Assembly: GCA_023259435.1 (NCBI GenBank)
Contig: JALRHZ010000001.1
Span: 1 to 64,000, forward strand
DNA from: Paracoccaceae bacterium
GTDB lineage: Bacteria; Pseudomonadota; Alphaproteobacteria; Rhodobacterales; Rhodobacteraceae
Direction: 5' to 3'
DNA: 64,000 bases
The position numbers were made by a program, and so were the translations under genes. The number at the start of each line of letters is the position of its first letter. Positions within the stretch are counted from its first letter, which is position 1. Below the pieces are notes generated by a model that searched no databases, was not told the DNA's origin, and saw only the letters and a list, made by a program, of their open reading frames with translations. Below, one piece after another: positions 17,186 to 25,526 of this stretch.

Positions 17186-18337
17186 TTATGATCCTTGGCT
17201 TTTTAAATTAAATTGATCAAACTTTTCCCAAACTGAGGTCAGGTCGACCATCGCTCCTGTTGTCCGCGCCTGATCCAAGGCGAGTGCCGCTATGCCGGCT
17301 TCTAGGGCATCGACAATACCCACAGGCAGGGTATCTATTTCGGATCTTAAAAAGCGCGCTATCTCTTCGCACATCATTTCATCCGCGCCGTAATGTGCGC
17401 CGATCTTGGCATTCTCGCCGGCGTTGTAGTCATGTCGCGCCACAAGAGTTCCGTCACGTTTTGTGACGTTCAGATACCCGCGCACAAAATCGCCCTCTGC
17501 CATTCCAAGCGCACCGACGACACAGAACCGGCGTTGCTCGTCAGGGGTGTTGAGGTTGGTGTGAAAGGTCATATGGGCCCCAGATTCAAATTCCATCAGA
17601 GCGGTTTGACAATCAATAATATCACCTTCGTTTGCGTAGGGGTCATCGATCCCATTCCACGCGGTGCTTTTTTGCAAAACGAACGATGTATTCTCGTCTT
17701 CTGTGGGTCTGAACTTTGGAACAAACGCGCGACGCGCCCCAAAAGATGCCACGCGTTTTGGACGAGATTTGGTGACCATGTTGTACAAGTCTAGATCGTG
17801 GCAGCATTTCTCAAGCATAAAGCCACCAGAAAGTTCCGTGCTGCGTCGCCAATCGCGCATGAAAAAGGATCCATGATAGGGCGGGATCATTTCATTCGCC
17901 TCTAGGGACATGATTTGACCCAATGCCCCTTGGTCAAGCGCAGCACGTAGGTCAATCATATGCTGCGAATAGCGTAAAACCAATCCTACCATAACGCGGT
18001 CGGTCCCGTGTTTTTGCAGAAGCGCGGCCAGTTCCATCGTGTCTTCGATGGTGGTTACGACCGGCTTTTCCGTCAAAATTCGGACCCCTGCCTCAAGCCC
18101 TGCTTTGATATGCTCGAGGTGAAATTTATTAGGCGACCCAACAAAGAACAGATCAGGCGTTGTATCGGACAAAAGCGATTTTACGTCTGGAAATGACGGA
18201 ACGTCGGACCCAATCATCTCTAGGTGAGATGATGAGGGATCGTAGTATCCGACAATCTCGGTTTCAGGCATAACCTTTTTCAAAAGGCTAAGCATATGGC
18301 CAGCTCTTAATCCGATACCCGCTGTGACGACACGCAT
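17186..18337 (-). CDS. Gfo/Idh/MocA family NAD-dependent oxidoreductase-like protein
   Basis: A 383-aa protein with an N-terminal Rossmann fold (TAGIGLRAGHMLSLL at 5-19) and the C-terminal alpha/beta domain. It keeps the EKP motif with the usual Lys (LTEKPVVTT near residue 90) and GGFMLEKCCHDLDL around residue 170. Members oxidise sugars, but some (for example the NAD-dependent glycosidase family GH109) use transient oxidation to split glycosidic bonds. In an operon for amino-sugar oligosaccharides either role is possible. ATG at 18335-18337 follows AAGGAGAG. The gap to the SIS gene is only 3 bp. Confidence 0.85.
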   Translation of the reverse strand: MRVVTAGIGLRAGHMLSLLKKVMPETEIVGYYDPSSSHLEMIGSDVPSFPDVKSLLSDTTPDLFFVGSPNKFHLEHIKAGLEAGVRILTEKPVVTTIEDTMELAALLQKHGTDRVMVGLVLRYSQHMIDLRAALDQGALGQIMSLEANEMIPPYHGSFFMRDWRRSTELSGGFMLEKCCHDLDLYNMVTKSRPKRVASFGARRAFVPKFRPTEDENTSFVLQKSTAWNGIDDPYANEGDIIDCQTALMEFESGAHMTFHTNLNTPDEQRRFCVVGALGMAEGDFVRGYLNVTKRDGTLVARHDYNAGENAKIGAHYGADEMMCEEIARFLRSEIDTLPVGIVDALEAGIAALALDQARTTGAMVDLTSVWEKFDQFNLKSQGS

Positions 18338-18348
18338 CTTATCTCTCC

Positions 18349-19455
18349 TTATGACGCAACCATTGGGGCATCTGTGCGCCGCAATGCTTGGCCATCTGAT
18401 CTAAAGACGTGGCAATCGCGTGGGGAAATCCCTAGGGAAATTTGCGAGCCTTCACGGATGTCGACGTTTCCGTCCAACGAGGCGCACAACCGAGTTTCGG
18501 CATCAGAGGTTGTGCCATACACAATTGATACGCCGCCCAAGCGCTCAACAACATTTACATTCTGGGTCATGCCGTCCGCGTCTGAAACTGTAAGGTCCTC
18601 AGGGCGAATACCCAACTCGACAGCGTCTCCTGCGGATACACCTGCGGTCTCCACAGGAACCGTAATCGAGAACCCATCCCGAGTTTCAAGCGATAGCCCA
18701 GCCGCTGATGTGCTTGTGACCGTGGCGGGGATAAAGTTCATGTTGGGCTGACCGATAAACCCTGCAACGAATTTGGTTTGCGGGTGATGATAAAGCTCCA
18801 TCGGAGAGCCAAATTGTTCAACGCGACCGCCGTTTAAAACAACAATACGATCTGCCATTGTCATGGCTTCAATTTGGTCATGCGTGACATAAACCATTGT
18901 TGCATCGAGGCTTTTATGAAGTTGGCTAAGCTCGACCCGCATATCCCCACGCAGAGCTGCATCTAGGTTGGACAGGGGTTCGTCAAAGAGAAAGACCTTT
19001 GGGTTACGCACAATCGAGCGCCCAATAGCAACCCGTTGACGTTGGCCGCCAGAAAGTTGACCAGGCTTAAGAGATAATTTGTCAGTCAGTTGTAATATTT
19101 CACCGGCACGTTGAACGCGATCGTCCAGTTCAGGCTCGGGCATTTTTTGTACACGCAAGGGGAAGGCAATATTTTCGTAAACTGATAAGTGCGGGTACAA
19201 AGCGTAGGATTGGAACACCATAGAAATGCCGCGGTCCACCGGATGGGCCATGCTGACATCCGCACCGTCAATAATGATCTGACCGTCTGTCGCCTCTTCT
19301 AGACCTGCGATAATGCGCAGCAACGTGGATTTACCACAGCCAGAAGGTCCGACAAAAACAACGAACTCTTTGTCTTTGATCGCAAGGTTTATGTCATGCA
19401 GGACATTGGCCTGCCCAAATGATTTGGAAATGGACTTAAGATCAAGCGTTGCCAC
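18349..19455 (-). CDS. Sugar ABC transporter ATP-binding protein (MalK/UgpC type)
   Basis: A 368-aa ATPase of the CUT1 carbohydrate uptake class. Walker A is VGPSGCGKST near residues 36-45, the signature LSGGQRQR follows, then Walker B (FLFDEPLSNLD) and VTHDQIEAMTMADR. The C-terminal third carries TOBE/OB-fold regions (LGIRPEDLTV). The open frame continues upstream, but GTG at 19453-19455 is chosen because AAGGAAA precedes it and MATLDLKSISKSFG matches the family start. It would energise the two permeases and binding protein encoded upstream and be shared within the same operon. Substrate: amino-sugar oligosaccharide by context. Confidence 0.92.
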   Translation of the reverse strand: MATLDLKSISKSFGQANVLHDINLAIKDKEFVVFVGPSGCGKSTLLRIIAGLEEATDGQIIIDGADVSMAHPVDRGISMVFQSYALYPHLSVYENIAFPLRVQKMPEPELDDRVQRAGEILQLTDKLSLKPGQLSGGQRQRVAIGRSIVRNPKVFLFDEPLSNLDAALRGDMRVELSQLHKSLDATMVYVTHDQIEAMTMADRIVVLNGGRVEQFGSPMELYHHPQTKFVAGFIGQPNMNFIPATVTSTSAAGLSLETRDGFSITVPVETAGVSAGDAVELGIRPEDLTVSDADGMTQNVNVVERLGGVSIVYGTTSDAETRLCASLDGNVDIREGSQISLGISPRDCHVFRSDGQALRRTDAPMVAS

Positions 19456-19522
19456 GTGTATTTTCCTTATGTGCTGAATATGTTTGGCCGCCCACGGGGA
19501 GGATGCGGGCGGCCAGTTTTTG

Positions 19523-20734
19523 TTACAGAGCTTCGTCGAGTTCTTCGCCAGCGATTGTAACAAGGTTGTCCACTGTATCTTCTTTTAGGATGATACCTTG
19601 GACCATGTTTGTGAACACAGATTGTAGAGATTTGAAATCTTCAACAATTGGCTCTGGGCCACCTGTCGAGATGCCACCTGTAAAGACTTCCCAGAATGCG
19701 TCGCCTTCATAGTAAGGCGCCTCAATTCCGATTGACGCGTAATCAAGGATCGGTGTGAGACCCCAGCTGCTATCAAGATCGTATTGAGCGTCACCAGAAG
19801 AAAGCGCCTGAGCCAGCTTATGCGCAAGATCTTCGTGGCCAGTGCCCTTAAAGACAACAAGGCTATCTGTGATCAAGATTGTACCGCTTTCACCGGATGG
19901 TCCTGCGGGAACAGGCGCAACCAACTGATTGATACTTTCATTGTGTTGACCACGGCCCCAAGGTCCGCTGATGTACATACCGATTTTGTTATCATTGAAC
20001 AAATCGCGTAATTGGTCACGTTCCCACGCTGTTGGTCCTTCTTGTGCAACATCGACAAGCTTGCCGTAGAACGCCAAAGTTTCGCGTGTTTGTTGGCTAT
20101 CAAGTTTGTTTTCACCGGTTGCAGAGTCAATGACCACGCCACCGTTTGAATAGAGATAATTCAAGAACTGGTGCATTGTGTTGTCAAAGTCTTTACCAGC
20201 CAACCCAACGCCTGCTGCGTCTGTGTTGTCATTGATCGCTTTGGCAAGGTCATACATGTCGTCCCATGTTTTCGGCGCTGTACAAGTGCGGCCTGCTTCT
20301 TCGACCAAATCACAGTTGATATAAAGACCCTTGGTCGAGAACGCATGAGGATAACCCCATTGAGTGCCCTTGATCGTAACCGTATTCAAAACGCCCTCTT
20401 GATAAGTGCTTTTTGAAGCATCATCGATTTGAGCCGGAACGATAAGATCATTTGCTGCAAGCTGTTGAAGTGTCCGTGAGCCCATGTACGAGATTGAGGG
20501 CGGATCACCTGCGGCGGCCAATGTTAACGATTTGTCCTGACATGTGCCCCACGGCACAGCCTCAAGGTTGACGGTCACGCCGGGGTTGTCTGCGATGAAC
20601 TGATCCACGACGGCTTGATCCGCAGCGCGAACTTCGCCACCACACATGATAAAGTGTAGATCTTCTGCCTGTGCGCTCAGTGCTGTTCCAACAAGCAATG
20701 CCGCCCCTACAGTAAGTGTTTTTAGATGTTTCAT
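19523..20734 (-). CDS. Sugar ABC transporter substrate-binding protein
   Basis: A 403-aa extracellular solute-binding protein of family 1 (MalE-like). Residues 1-24 form a clear Sec signal peptide with a basic start, hydrophobic core and the Ala-X-Ala site ...SAQAED. The mature protein shows the family pattern: VDQFIADNPGVTVNLEAVPWGTCQDKSL, then AIAYSMGSRT-like and hinge-rich regions, and a C-terminal helical tail (DNLVTIAGEELDEAL). It should bind a carbohydrate in the periplasm and deliver it to the MalF/MalG-type permeases. AAGGGAGAT is a good ribosome site ahead of the ATG at 20734. Likely the most strongly expressed gene of the operon, by family experience. Confidence 0.92.
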   Translation of the reverse strand: MKHLKTLTVGAALLVGTALSAQAEDLHFIMCGGEVRAADQAVVDQFIADNPGVTVNLEAVPWGTCQDKSLTLAAAGDPPSISYMGSRTLQQLAANDLIVPAQIDDASKSTYQEGVLNTVTIKGTQWGYPHAFSTKGLYINCDLVEEAGRTCTAPKTWDDMYDLAKAINDNTDAAGVGLAGKDFDNTMHQFLNYLYSNGGVVIDSATGENKLDSQQTRETLAFYGKLVDVAQEGPTAWERDQLRDLFNDNKIGMYISGPWGRGQHNESINQLVAPVPAGPSGESGTILITDSLVVFKGTGHEDLAHKLAQALSSGDAQYDLDSSWGLTPILDYASIGIEAPYYEGDAFWEVFTGGISTGGPEPIVEDFKSLQSVFTNMVQGIILKEDTVDNLVTIAGEELDEAL

Positions 20735-20761
20735 TCCAATATCTCCCTTTTAAGTTTGGAA

Positions 20762-21604
20762 CTATTCTTTGACCGCGCCTGCCGTTAGGCCCGCGACGAG
20801 GTACTTTTGAAGGAATAAAAAGATGATCATGACTGGTAGAACGCCGACCAATGCCGCAGCCATCATTTCGTTCCATGTCACCGACTGATAGCCGATGAAT
20901 TCATACAGACCGGCAGGAAGAGGTTGATACTCCCGTGTCTGGTTGAATGTGATTGCAAATAAAAATTGCTGTGCGTAGGCGCCGATAAAGACGGCAACCC
21001 CCACGACGATCAAGCCTGGAAGCGCGAGTGGCAAAACAACCCGACGCAACGTGTAAATGCGGTTTGCTCCATCAACATAGGCGGCTTCTTCGAGTTCCCG
21101 TGGAATTTTCTCAAGGTAACTACGTAGCAACCAAATGCCTGTTGGGATAAGGAACGCGACCCCCGGAATGATCATGGCCCAATATGTGTTCAAAAGCCCG
21201 AGTGTGCGCAAAACACGGTACAATGGGATCAACAAAACGGCTCCGGTAAACATGTTGACGCCCAAGAACATCGCCAAAGTGGCGTTTTTGAAGGGGAAAT
21301 CCATACGTGCAAAGGCATAAGCGGCAGGAATGACAAAGATCATTGTCATGCCGGTCACCATGAATGAGATGTAAATCGAATTCAGAATATAGCGCCCCAA
21401 CAAAGGCACGGTGACCCACATTTGCCGATAGGCATCAAAGCTAAAATCATCGGACCAGAATTGATAGGGCGATCTAAAGAGATGTTCGAGCGGGCGAAGT
21501 GATGCCATAAACATCTCGAAAAAGGGCAGCAAAATAAAGGTCAAAAACACGGCGGCAGCAGCGTAAATTCCAACCAATTGAAGACGTGTGTACCGATCCA
21601 TCAT
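20762..21604 (-). CDS. Sugar ABC transporter permease (MalG type)
   Basis: A 280-aa inner-membrane permease with six predicted helices, the first at about residues 12-32. The cytoplasmic EAA loop is ELEEAAYVDGANRIYTLRRVVLPLALPG near 175-202, where the transporter contacts its ATPase. The C-terminus ends QKYLVAGLTAGAVKE, very typical of MalG-like CUT1 subunits. It forms the heterodimeric channel with the MalF-type subunit encoded 3 bp upstream. Confidence 0.92.
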   Translation of the reverse strand: MMDRYTRLQLVGIYAAAAVFLTFILLPFFEMFMASLRPLEHLFRSPYQFWSDDFSFDAYRQMWVTVPLLGRYILNSIYISFMVTGMTMIFVIPAAYAFARMDFPFKNATLAMFLGVNMFTGAVLLIPLYRVLRTLGLLNTYWAMIIPGVAFLIPTGIWLLRSYLEKIPRELEEAAYVDGANRIYTLRRVVLPLALPGLIVVGVAVFIGAYAQQFLFAITFNQTREYQPLPAGLYEFIGYQSVTWNEMMAAALVGVLPVMIIFLFLQKYLVAGLTAGAVKE

Positions 21605-21607
21605 GGC

Positions 21608-22546
21608 TTATTTGCTCCCGTAGTGTTTGTTCACTTTGTTCAAGAAGAACATGTAGATGAGTGAAAAGAGGGCGAGGAGGATCACAATGACCACTGCACG
21701 CGCAGCACCTTCGCCAAATTTGTAATTGCCAATGGCTGTCTTGTAGGTGTCGACAATTAAGGTTGTCGTTGCCCCGCGTGGGCCGCCTTCGGTCAAGATC
21801 CAGATGATCTCAAAACTATTAAAGGTCCAGATTGCGGATAGCAGCGCCATAGAGACGATAACGGGCATGATCTGAGGGATTGTGATCCGGCGGAACCGAT
21901 ACCACCGGCTTGCCCCATCGACCCAAGCCGCCTCATATAGATCGCGGCTTACGCCTTGCATCGCAGCCAAAAGGAAGAGTGTCACCATAGGTGTGCCGAC
22001 CCAGACGTCTGTGACAATCGCAGAATAGAAGGCAGATGTTTTATAGGCTAGGAATTCGATTGGCCCGTCAGTTATGCCCAAACGCTGGGCCATGCCGGAC
22101 AACAGGCCAAAATATCCGTTATACAGCCACAACCAGCCAATACAGCCAATTGCAATTGGTATGACCCATGGTGGCATAACCAAAACTCGGAACAACGCCT
22201 TGCCCGGAACGGCGGCATTTAGCAAAGTCGCACCAATAAGACCTAATACCAATTTAAGACCAACTGACAAAAACATCCAATAGAACGTGCGCCAGATGGT
22301 TGCATGGAATTTTCTGTCTCCGGCTAGGTCGGCATAGTTTTCAAAGCCGACATAATTTTCTCCAGCGATCCGTGCATCCGTGAACGACAGCCGAAAAGTT
22401 TCGACCAAAGGCCATGCCACAATTATACAAATAAAGATCAAAGCAGGTGCAACAAGCAACCAAGCAAAGATACCTTCAGGCATAACAAAACGCCGTTGAG
22501 TATTTTTTTCCGTATCGTGTGGCTGATCATGGTCTACAGTTGTCAC
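21608..22546 (-). CDS. Sugar ABC transporter permease (MalF type)
   Basis: A 312-aa CUT1 permease, first gene of the ten-gene minus operon. Six helices are predicted from residue 25 on; the EAA motif is DLYEAAWVDGASRWYRFRRITIPQIMP near 195-220. GTG at 22544-22546 is taken as start because AAGGAAT lies about 8 bp ahead and the protein then has a normal 20-residue cytoplasmic lead; the open frame extends 41 codons further into the regulator intergenic region without family-like sequence. Substrate specificity cannot be read from the permease. Confidence 0.87.
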   Translation of the reverse strand: MTTVDHDQPHDTEKNTQRRFVMPEGIFAWLLVAPALIFICIIVAWPLVETFRLSFTDARIAGENYVGFENYADLAGDRKFHATIWRTFYWMFLSVGLKLVLGLIGATLLNAAVPGKALFRVLVMPPWVIPIAIGCIGWLWLYNGYFGLLSGMAQRLGITDGPIEFLAYKTSAFYSAIVTDVWVGTPMVTLFLLAAMQGVSRDLYEAAWVDGASRWYRFRRITIPQIMPVIVSMALLSAIWTFNSFEIIWILTEGGPRGATTTLIVDTYKTAIGNYKFGEGAARAVVIVILLALFSLIYMFFLNKVNKHYGSK

Positions 22547-22760
22547 CCGGGTATTCCTTTTCCATGCGGCAAAGAGGTACGATTCAAAGTAATACCCATA
22601 GCATGCCAAAAAAATACTCCGCTGTGCTATATTTAATCCAAAAGATTTGAAAATTGATAAAAATTGCATATATTTATGCAGTTATAGTTGCGTTTTTAAG
22701 CAAAGTTTATATTTTGGTACTAAAGTGGTATTATAAAAATAGTCCGTGAAGGATAACACG
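22547..22760. promoter_or_regulatory. Divergent promoter/operator region of the amino-sugar island
   Basis: This 214-bp AT-rich spacer separates the permease operon from the GntR gene and must carry both promoters. A 16-bp inverted repeat with 6-bp arms TGCATA and TATGCA (22665-22680) sits mid-spacer, and TTGC...GCAA (arms of 4 bp, about 22688-22704) lies next to it. Near the GntR start, TGGTACTAAAGTGGTATT contains two TGGTA direct repeats. Any of these may be the operator of the GntR/UTRA protein. Ribosome site GAAGGA precedes the GntR ATG. Confidence 0.5.
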
Positions 22761-23525
22761 ATGAAGACTGACTTACTCGAAATTTCGAATTGGTATGTTC
22801 AAGGAAAAGGACCAAGATATTTACAACTCTCGCGATATCTTTCCGAACTGATTGCCTCGGGGGAATTGTCTGTGCACAGTCAGCTTCCGCCTGAGCGCGA
22901 GCTTGCCAATTTGGCAAGTGTAAGCCGTGTAACGATTCGGCAAGCTATTACTGAATTGGCAAGCCAAGGCCTAGTTGAACAGCGCCGAGGAGCAGGGTCG
23001 TTTGTAATAGAAAGATCCGCAAAGCTAGAGCAGTCACTTTCAAGTCTTGTATCATTTACCGAGACTATGGCCGCGCGTGGAAAGACGTCTGATAGTAAAA
23101 TTTTGAGCCATGGCCTGCATTCCCCAAGCACAGAAGAAGTGGTTGCGCTGGGACTGGGCTTTAGCGCGCGCGTCGCTCGAATCGAACGATTACGCTTGGC
23201 AGATGATGCTCCCATGGCAATAGAGGTATCATCTCTACCGGAAAGCGTCTTGAACAGACCAGAGAAGGTTACAACATCGCTTTACAAAGTGCTCAGAGAG
23301 ATCAGGCGCCCCGTTGTACGAGCTATTCAACGTGTCACAGCAATTAATCTACCACCATATCATGCGAAAATGCTGCATATGGCCGAGGGGGATGCGGCAC
23401 TCAAAATTGTACGGACCGGTTACCTAGACTCGGGTCGCCCCGTAGAATGGACGCAGGGGATTTATCGCTCTGATATGTATGATTTCGTCTCAGAATTGCG
23501 CCTGGATCAAGTGGTGTCCGAATGA
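22761..23525 (+). CDS. GntR family (HutC/UTRA) transcriptional regulator
   Basis: A 254-aa regulator. An N-terminal winged helix (residues about 10-82) has PPERELANLASVSRVTIRQAI, the usual GntR recognition pattern. The UTRA effector domain follows (about 95-245), with ARVARIERLRLADDAPMAIEVSSLP, the sugar-phosphate binding segment. NagR-type UTRA regulators sense GlcNAc-6-P, so repression of the divergent operon relieved by an amino-sugar phosphate is the likely mode. ATG at 22761 has GAAGGA upstream; a GTG 15 bp earlier is less likely. Its TGA overlaps the ATG of the GH20 gene (ATGA), so the enzyme is translated with the regulator. Confidence 0.9.
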   Translation: MKTDLLEISNWYVQGKGPRYLQLSRYLSELIASGELSVHSQLPPERELANLASVSRVTIRQAITELASQGLVEQRRGAGSFVIERSAKLEQSLSSLVSFTETMAARGKTSDSKILSHGLHSPSTEEVVALGLGFSARVARIERLRLADDAPMAIEVSSLPESVLNRPEKVTTSLYKVLREIRRPVVRAIQRVTAINLPPYHAKMLHMAEGDAALKIVRTGYLDSGRPVEWTQGIYRSDMYDFVSELRLDQVVSE

Positions 23526-25348
23526 AATTAAGAGCGACCTGCGCAGACAGTATTGTCACCGTCACCTTGGAGCCTCAGACAGAAATTGCAGCATCTGTGT
23601 TATGTCTGTCTTTTATTGGGGGTGTTGACGTCGTGTCGGGCGGCCTCCAATCGCGAAAAGTCGGCGGCTATGTAGAAGTTGAATTGGGTCGGTTATTTGC
23701 AGGTCAGCCGCATGAGGTGATTTTTGAGTACGAAGAACATTTAAGGGAAGCGCCAAAGAACAGAGCTTGGTTACCTATTTCAGCATATTTGCGAAGCGGC
23801 CAAGCGATTATACCCTGTGAGCTTGAACACCTAGGTGTTGATTTGAACCGCGCAGATGCGCGCCCAAAACCCAATCCTCCAAAACAAGACCACCTGTGGC
23901 TGTTACCTCAGCCAAAGGAATGGTCACCGGATGGTGGCTACCTGCATGTAAGGGGGCTAAATTTACCATCTGACACGTTTGGTGCAGCTGCGGATCTTTT
24001 GGAAACTTATACAGACAAATCTGACCCACGGGGCATAACGCCAGTTATCGAACGGGTCACTGGGTTGGAGGGATACGAAGTTGAAATATCTCAAACAGGA
24101 CTTTGTATAAGAGCCACGGATGAGGCCGGTTTTTATTATGCGGGCGTAACGTTGGTTAACTTATGCCTCACCTATGGCGGGCGCCTACCAACCGGCTGCA
24201 TCAAAGATGAGGCAAAATATGTATGGCGTGGCCAGCATTTGGATTGTGCCCGTCACTTTTATTCTGTCGAGACCATCTGCCACTTGTTGGATCTTATGGC
24301 GATGCTCAAATTAAATCGATTCCACTGGCATTTTGCGGATGACGAGGCTTTTCGCCTAAGCCTAGAGCGGCTTCCAGAGCTTTCTGCATTAACCTATCGA
24401 GGCGAAGGCCAGGTTATTCCTGCTGTGTTCGGTGGGTTGGCGTGCACCGGTGGGCAGTATTCAAAATCAGATGTGGCACATATCGTGGCCTATGCACAGG
24501 CACGATTCATAGAAGTCATGCCAGAGATTGAGATCCCTGCACATAGTCTGGGACTGGGTCAACTTTTTCCAAGCACCCGCGACCCTGATGACACGGGCGC
24601 AGAAGTCAGCGTGCAATCCTATCAAAAAAACACGCTAAATCCAGCCTGTGCAGCAACGTGGACCCTTTGGGAAAAAATGATAGAAGGCGTGTCCAAGCTT
24701 TTCCCTTTTGGTGTCCTGCATTTGGGCTGTGATGAGTTGCCTCCTCGAGCATGGGAAGGCTCCCCTATGATTGATGACCTAAAAACCAAACACGGATTGG
24801 CAGATACACATGATGTGTTGGGATGGACGATGTTCAACGTAGCGGAAATTGCAACACGTAACGGCATGCGACCTGCGGCATGGGAAGAGGCGCAATATGG
24901 CAAAAATGGCGGGATTGGAAATAACGCCATTTTGTTTAGTTGGACAGGACAAGCAGCAGGCCGAAAGGCCGCCGAATTGGGATATGATATTGTCATGTGT
25001 CCTGCACAGAACACCTATTTTGACATGGCACATTCGACTGAACCTGAAGATTGGGGGGCAAGTTGGGCGGCCTGCTTTGGATTGGATGAGACTTTGGAGT
25101 GGGATCCGGAACTGGGCGGAAATGCGGTCATGCGTGAGCGTGTAATCGGCGTACAAGGTGCATATTGGAGTGAGTTTATAACTGACGACCAGCATATGAA
25201 GCCAATGATAGCCCCACGAATTTTTGGGCTTGCCTCGATTGCATGGTCTGGAGGGGGTGCGATCAATACAAAAGACCTGCGCGCCTTGGCACACGTCTAT
25301 TCACCGGTTCTAGAAGCGTTGGATTGGCCATATACGCCGTGGGCATAA
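23522..25348 (+). CDS. Family 20 glycoside hydrolase (beta-N-acetylhexosaminidase)
   Basis: A 608-aa GH20 enzyme that releases terminal GlcNAc or GalNAc through substrate-assisted catalysis. The catalytic barrel begins around residue 235 with RGQHLDCARHFYSVE and LKLNRFHWHFADDEAFRLS; the catalytic pair is Asp404-Glu405 in HLGCDE (400-405). An N-terminal beta domain (about 1-130) is probably the GH20b-type domain. There is no signal peptide, so it acts in the cytoplasm on oligosaccharides brought in by the ABC importer. C-terminal tryptophans (WSEF and WSGGGA near 545-580) line the acetamido pocket in relatives. It is translationally coupled to the GntR regulator by a 4-bp overlap. Confidence 0.92.
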   Translation: MKLRATCADSIVTVTLEPQTEIAASVLCLSFIGGVDVVSGGLQSRKVGGYVEVELGRLFAGQPHEVIFEYEEHLREAPKNRAWLPISAYLRSGQAIIPCELEHLGVDLNRADARPKPNPPKQDHLWLLPQPKEWSPDGGYLHVRGLNLPSDTFGAAADLLETYTDKSDPRGITPVIERVTGLEGYEVEISQTGLCIRATDEAGFYYAGVTLVNLCLTYGGRLPTGCIKDEAKYVWRGQHLDCARHFYSVETICHLLDLMAMLKLNRFHWHFADDEAFRLSLERLPELSALTYRGEGQVIPAVFGGLACTGGQYSKSDVAHIVAYAQARFIEVMPEIEIPAHSLGLGQLFPSTRDPDDTGAEVSVQSYQKNTLNPACAATWTLWEKMIEGVSKLFPFGVLHLGCDELPPRAWEGSPMIDDLKTKHGLADTHDVLGWTMFNVAEIATRNGMRPAAWEEAQYGKNGGIGNNAILFSWTGQAAGRKAAELGYDIVMCPAQNTYFDMAHSTEPEDWGASWAACFGLDETLEWDPELGGNAVMRERVIGVQGAYWSEFITDDQHMKPMIAPRIFGLASIAWSGGGAINTKDLRALAHVYSPVLEALDWPYTPWA

Positions 25349-25398
25349 TGGCATGGCAGAGATGCGATAGACTTGTCCATCGAGGCCAAGCCTATCGC

Positions 25399-25420
25399 GC
25401 CTTTCCCAAATGGGAAAGGC
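25399..25420. repeat. Perfect 10-bp inverted repeat after the GH20 gene
   Basis: Arms GCCTTTCCCA and TGGGAAAGGC are separated by only AA. It lies 50 bp past the GH20 stop. As RNA it forms a stable hairpin, but no T-tract follows on either strand, so it may stabilise the 3' end or bind a protein rather than terminate. A classical terminator for the same gene stands at 25493. Confidence 0.5.
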
Positions 25421-25492
25421 CAAAGCGTCCCACGTCAAATTGGGAAAAGATCGCAGACTTGGGCAATTGATCTTGAGCACTCACAGGCTGAT

Positions 25493-25520
25493 AAGGCCCC
25501 GACACTATCGAGGCCTTTTC
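25493..25520 (+). terminator. Intrinsic terminator of the GH20 transcription unit
   Basis: AAGGCC (25493-25498) pairs with GGCCTT (25512-25517) and is followed by a TTTT stretch, on the plus strand. It lies just beyond the end of hemY (minus strand) and may serve both genes to a degree. Confidence 0.6.
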
Positions 25521-25526
25521 GCTTGG

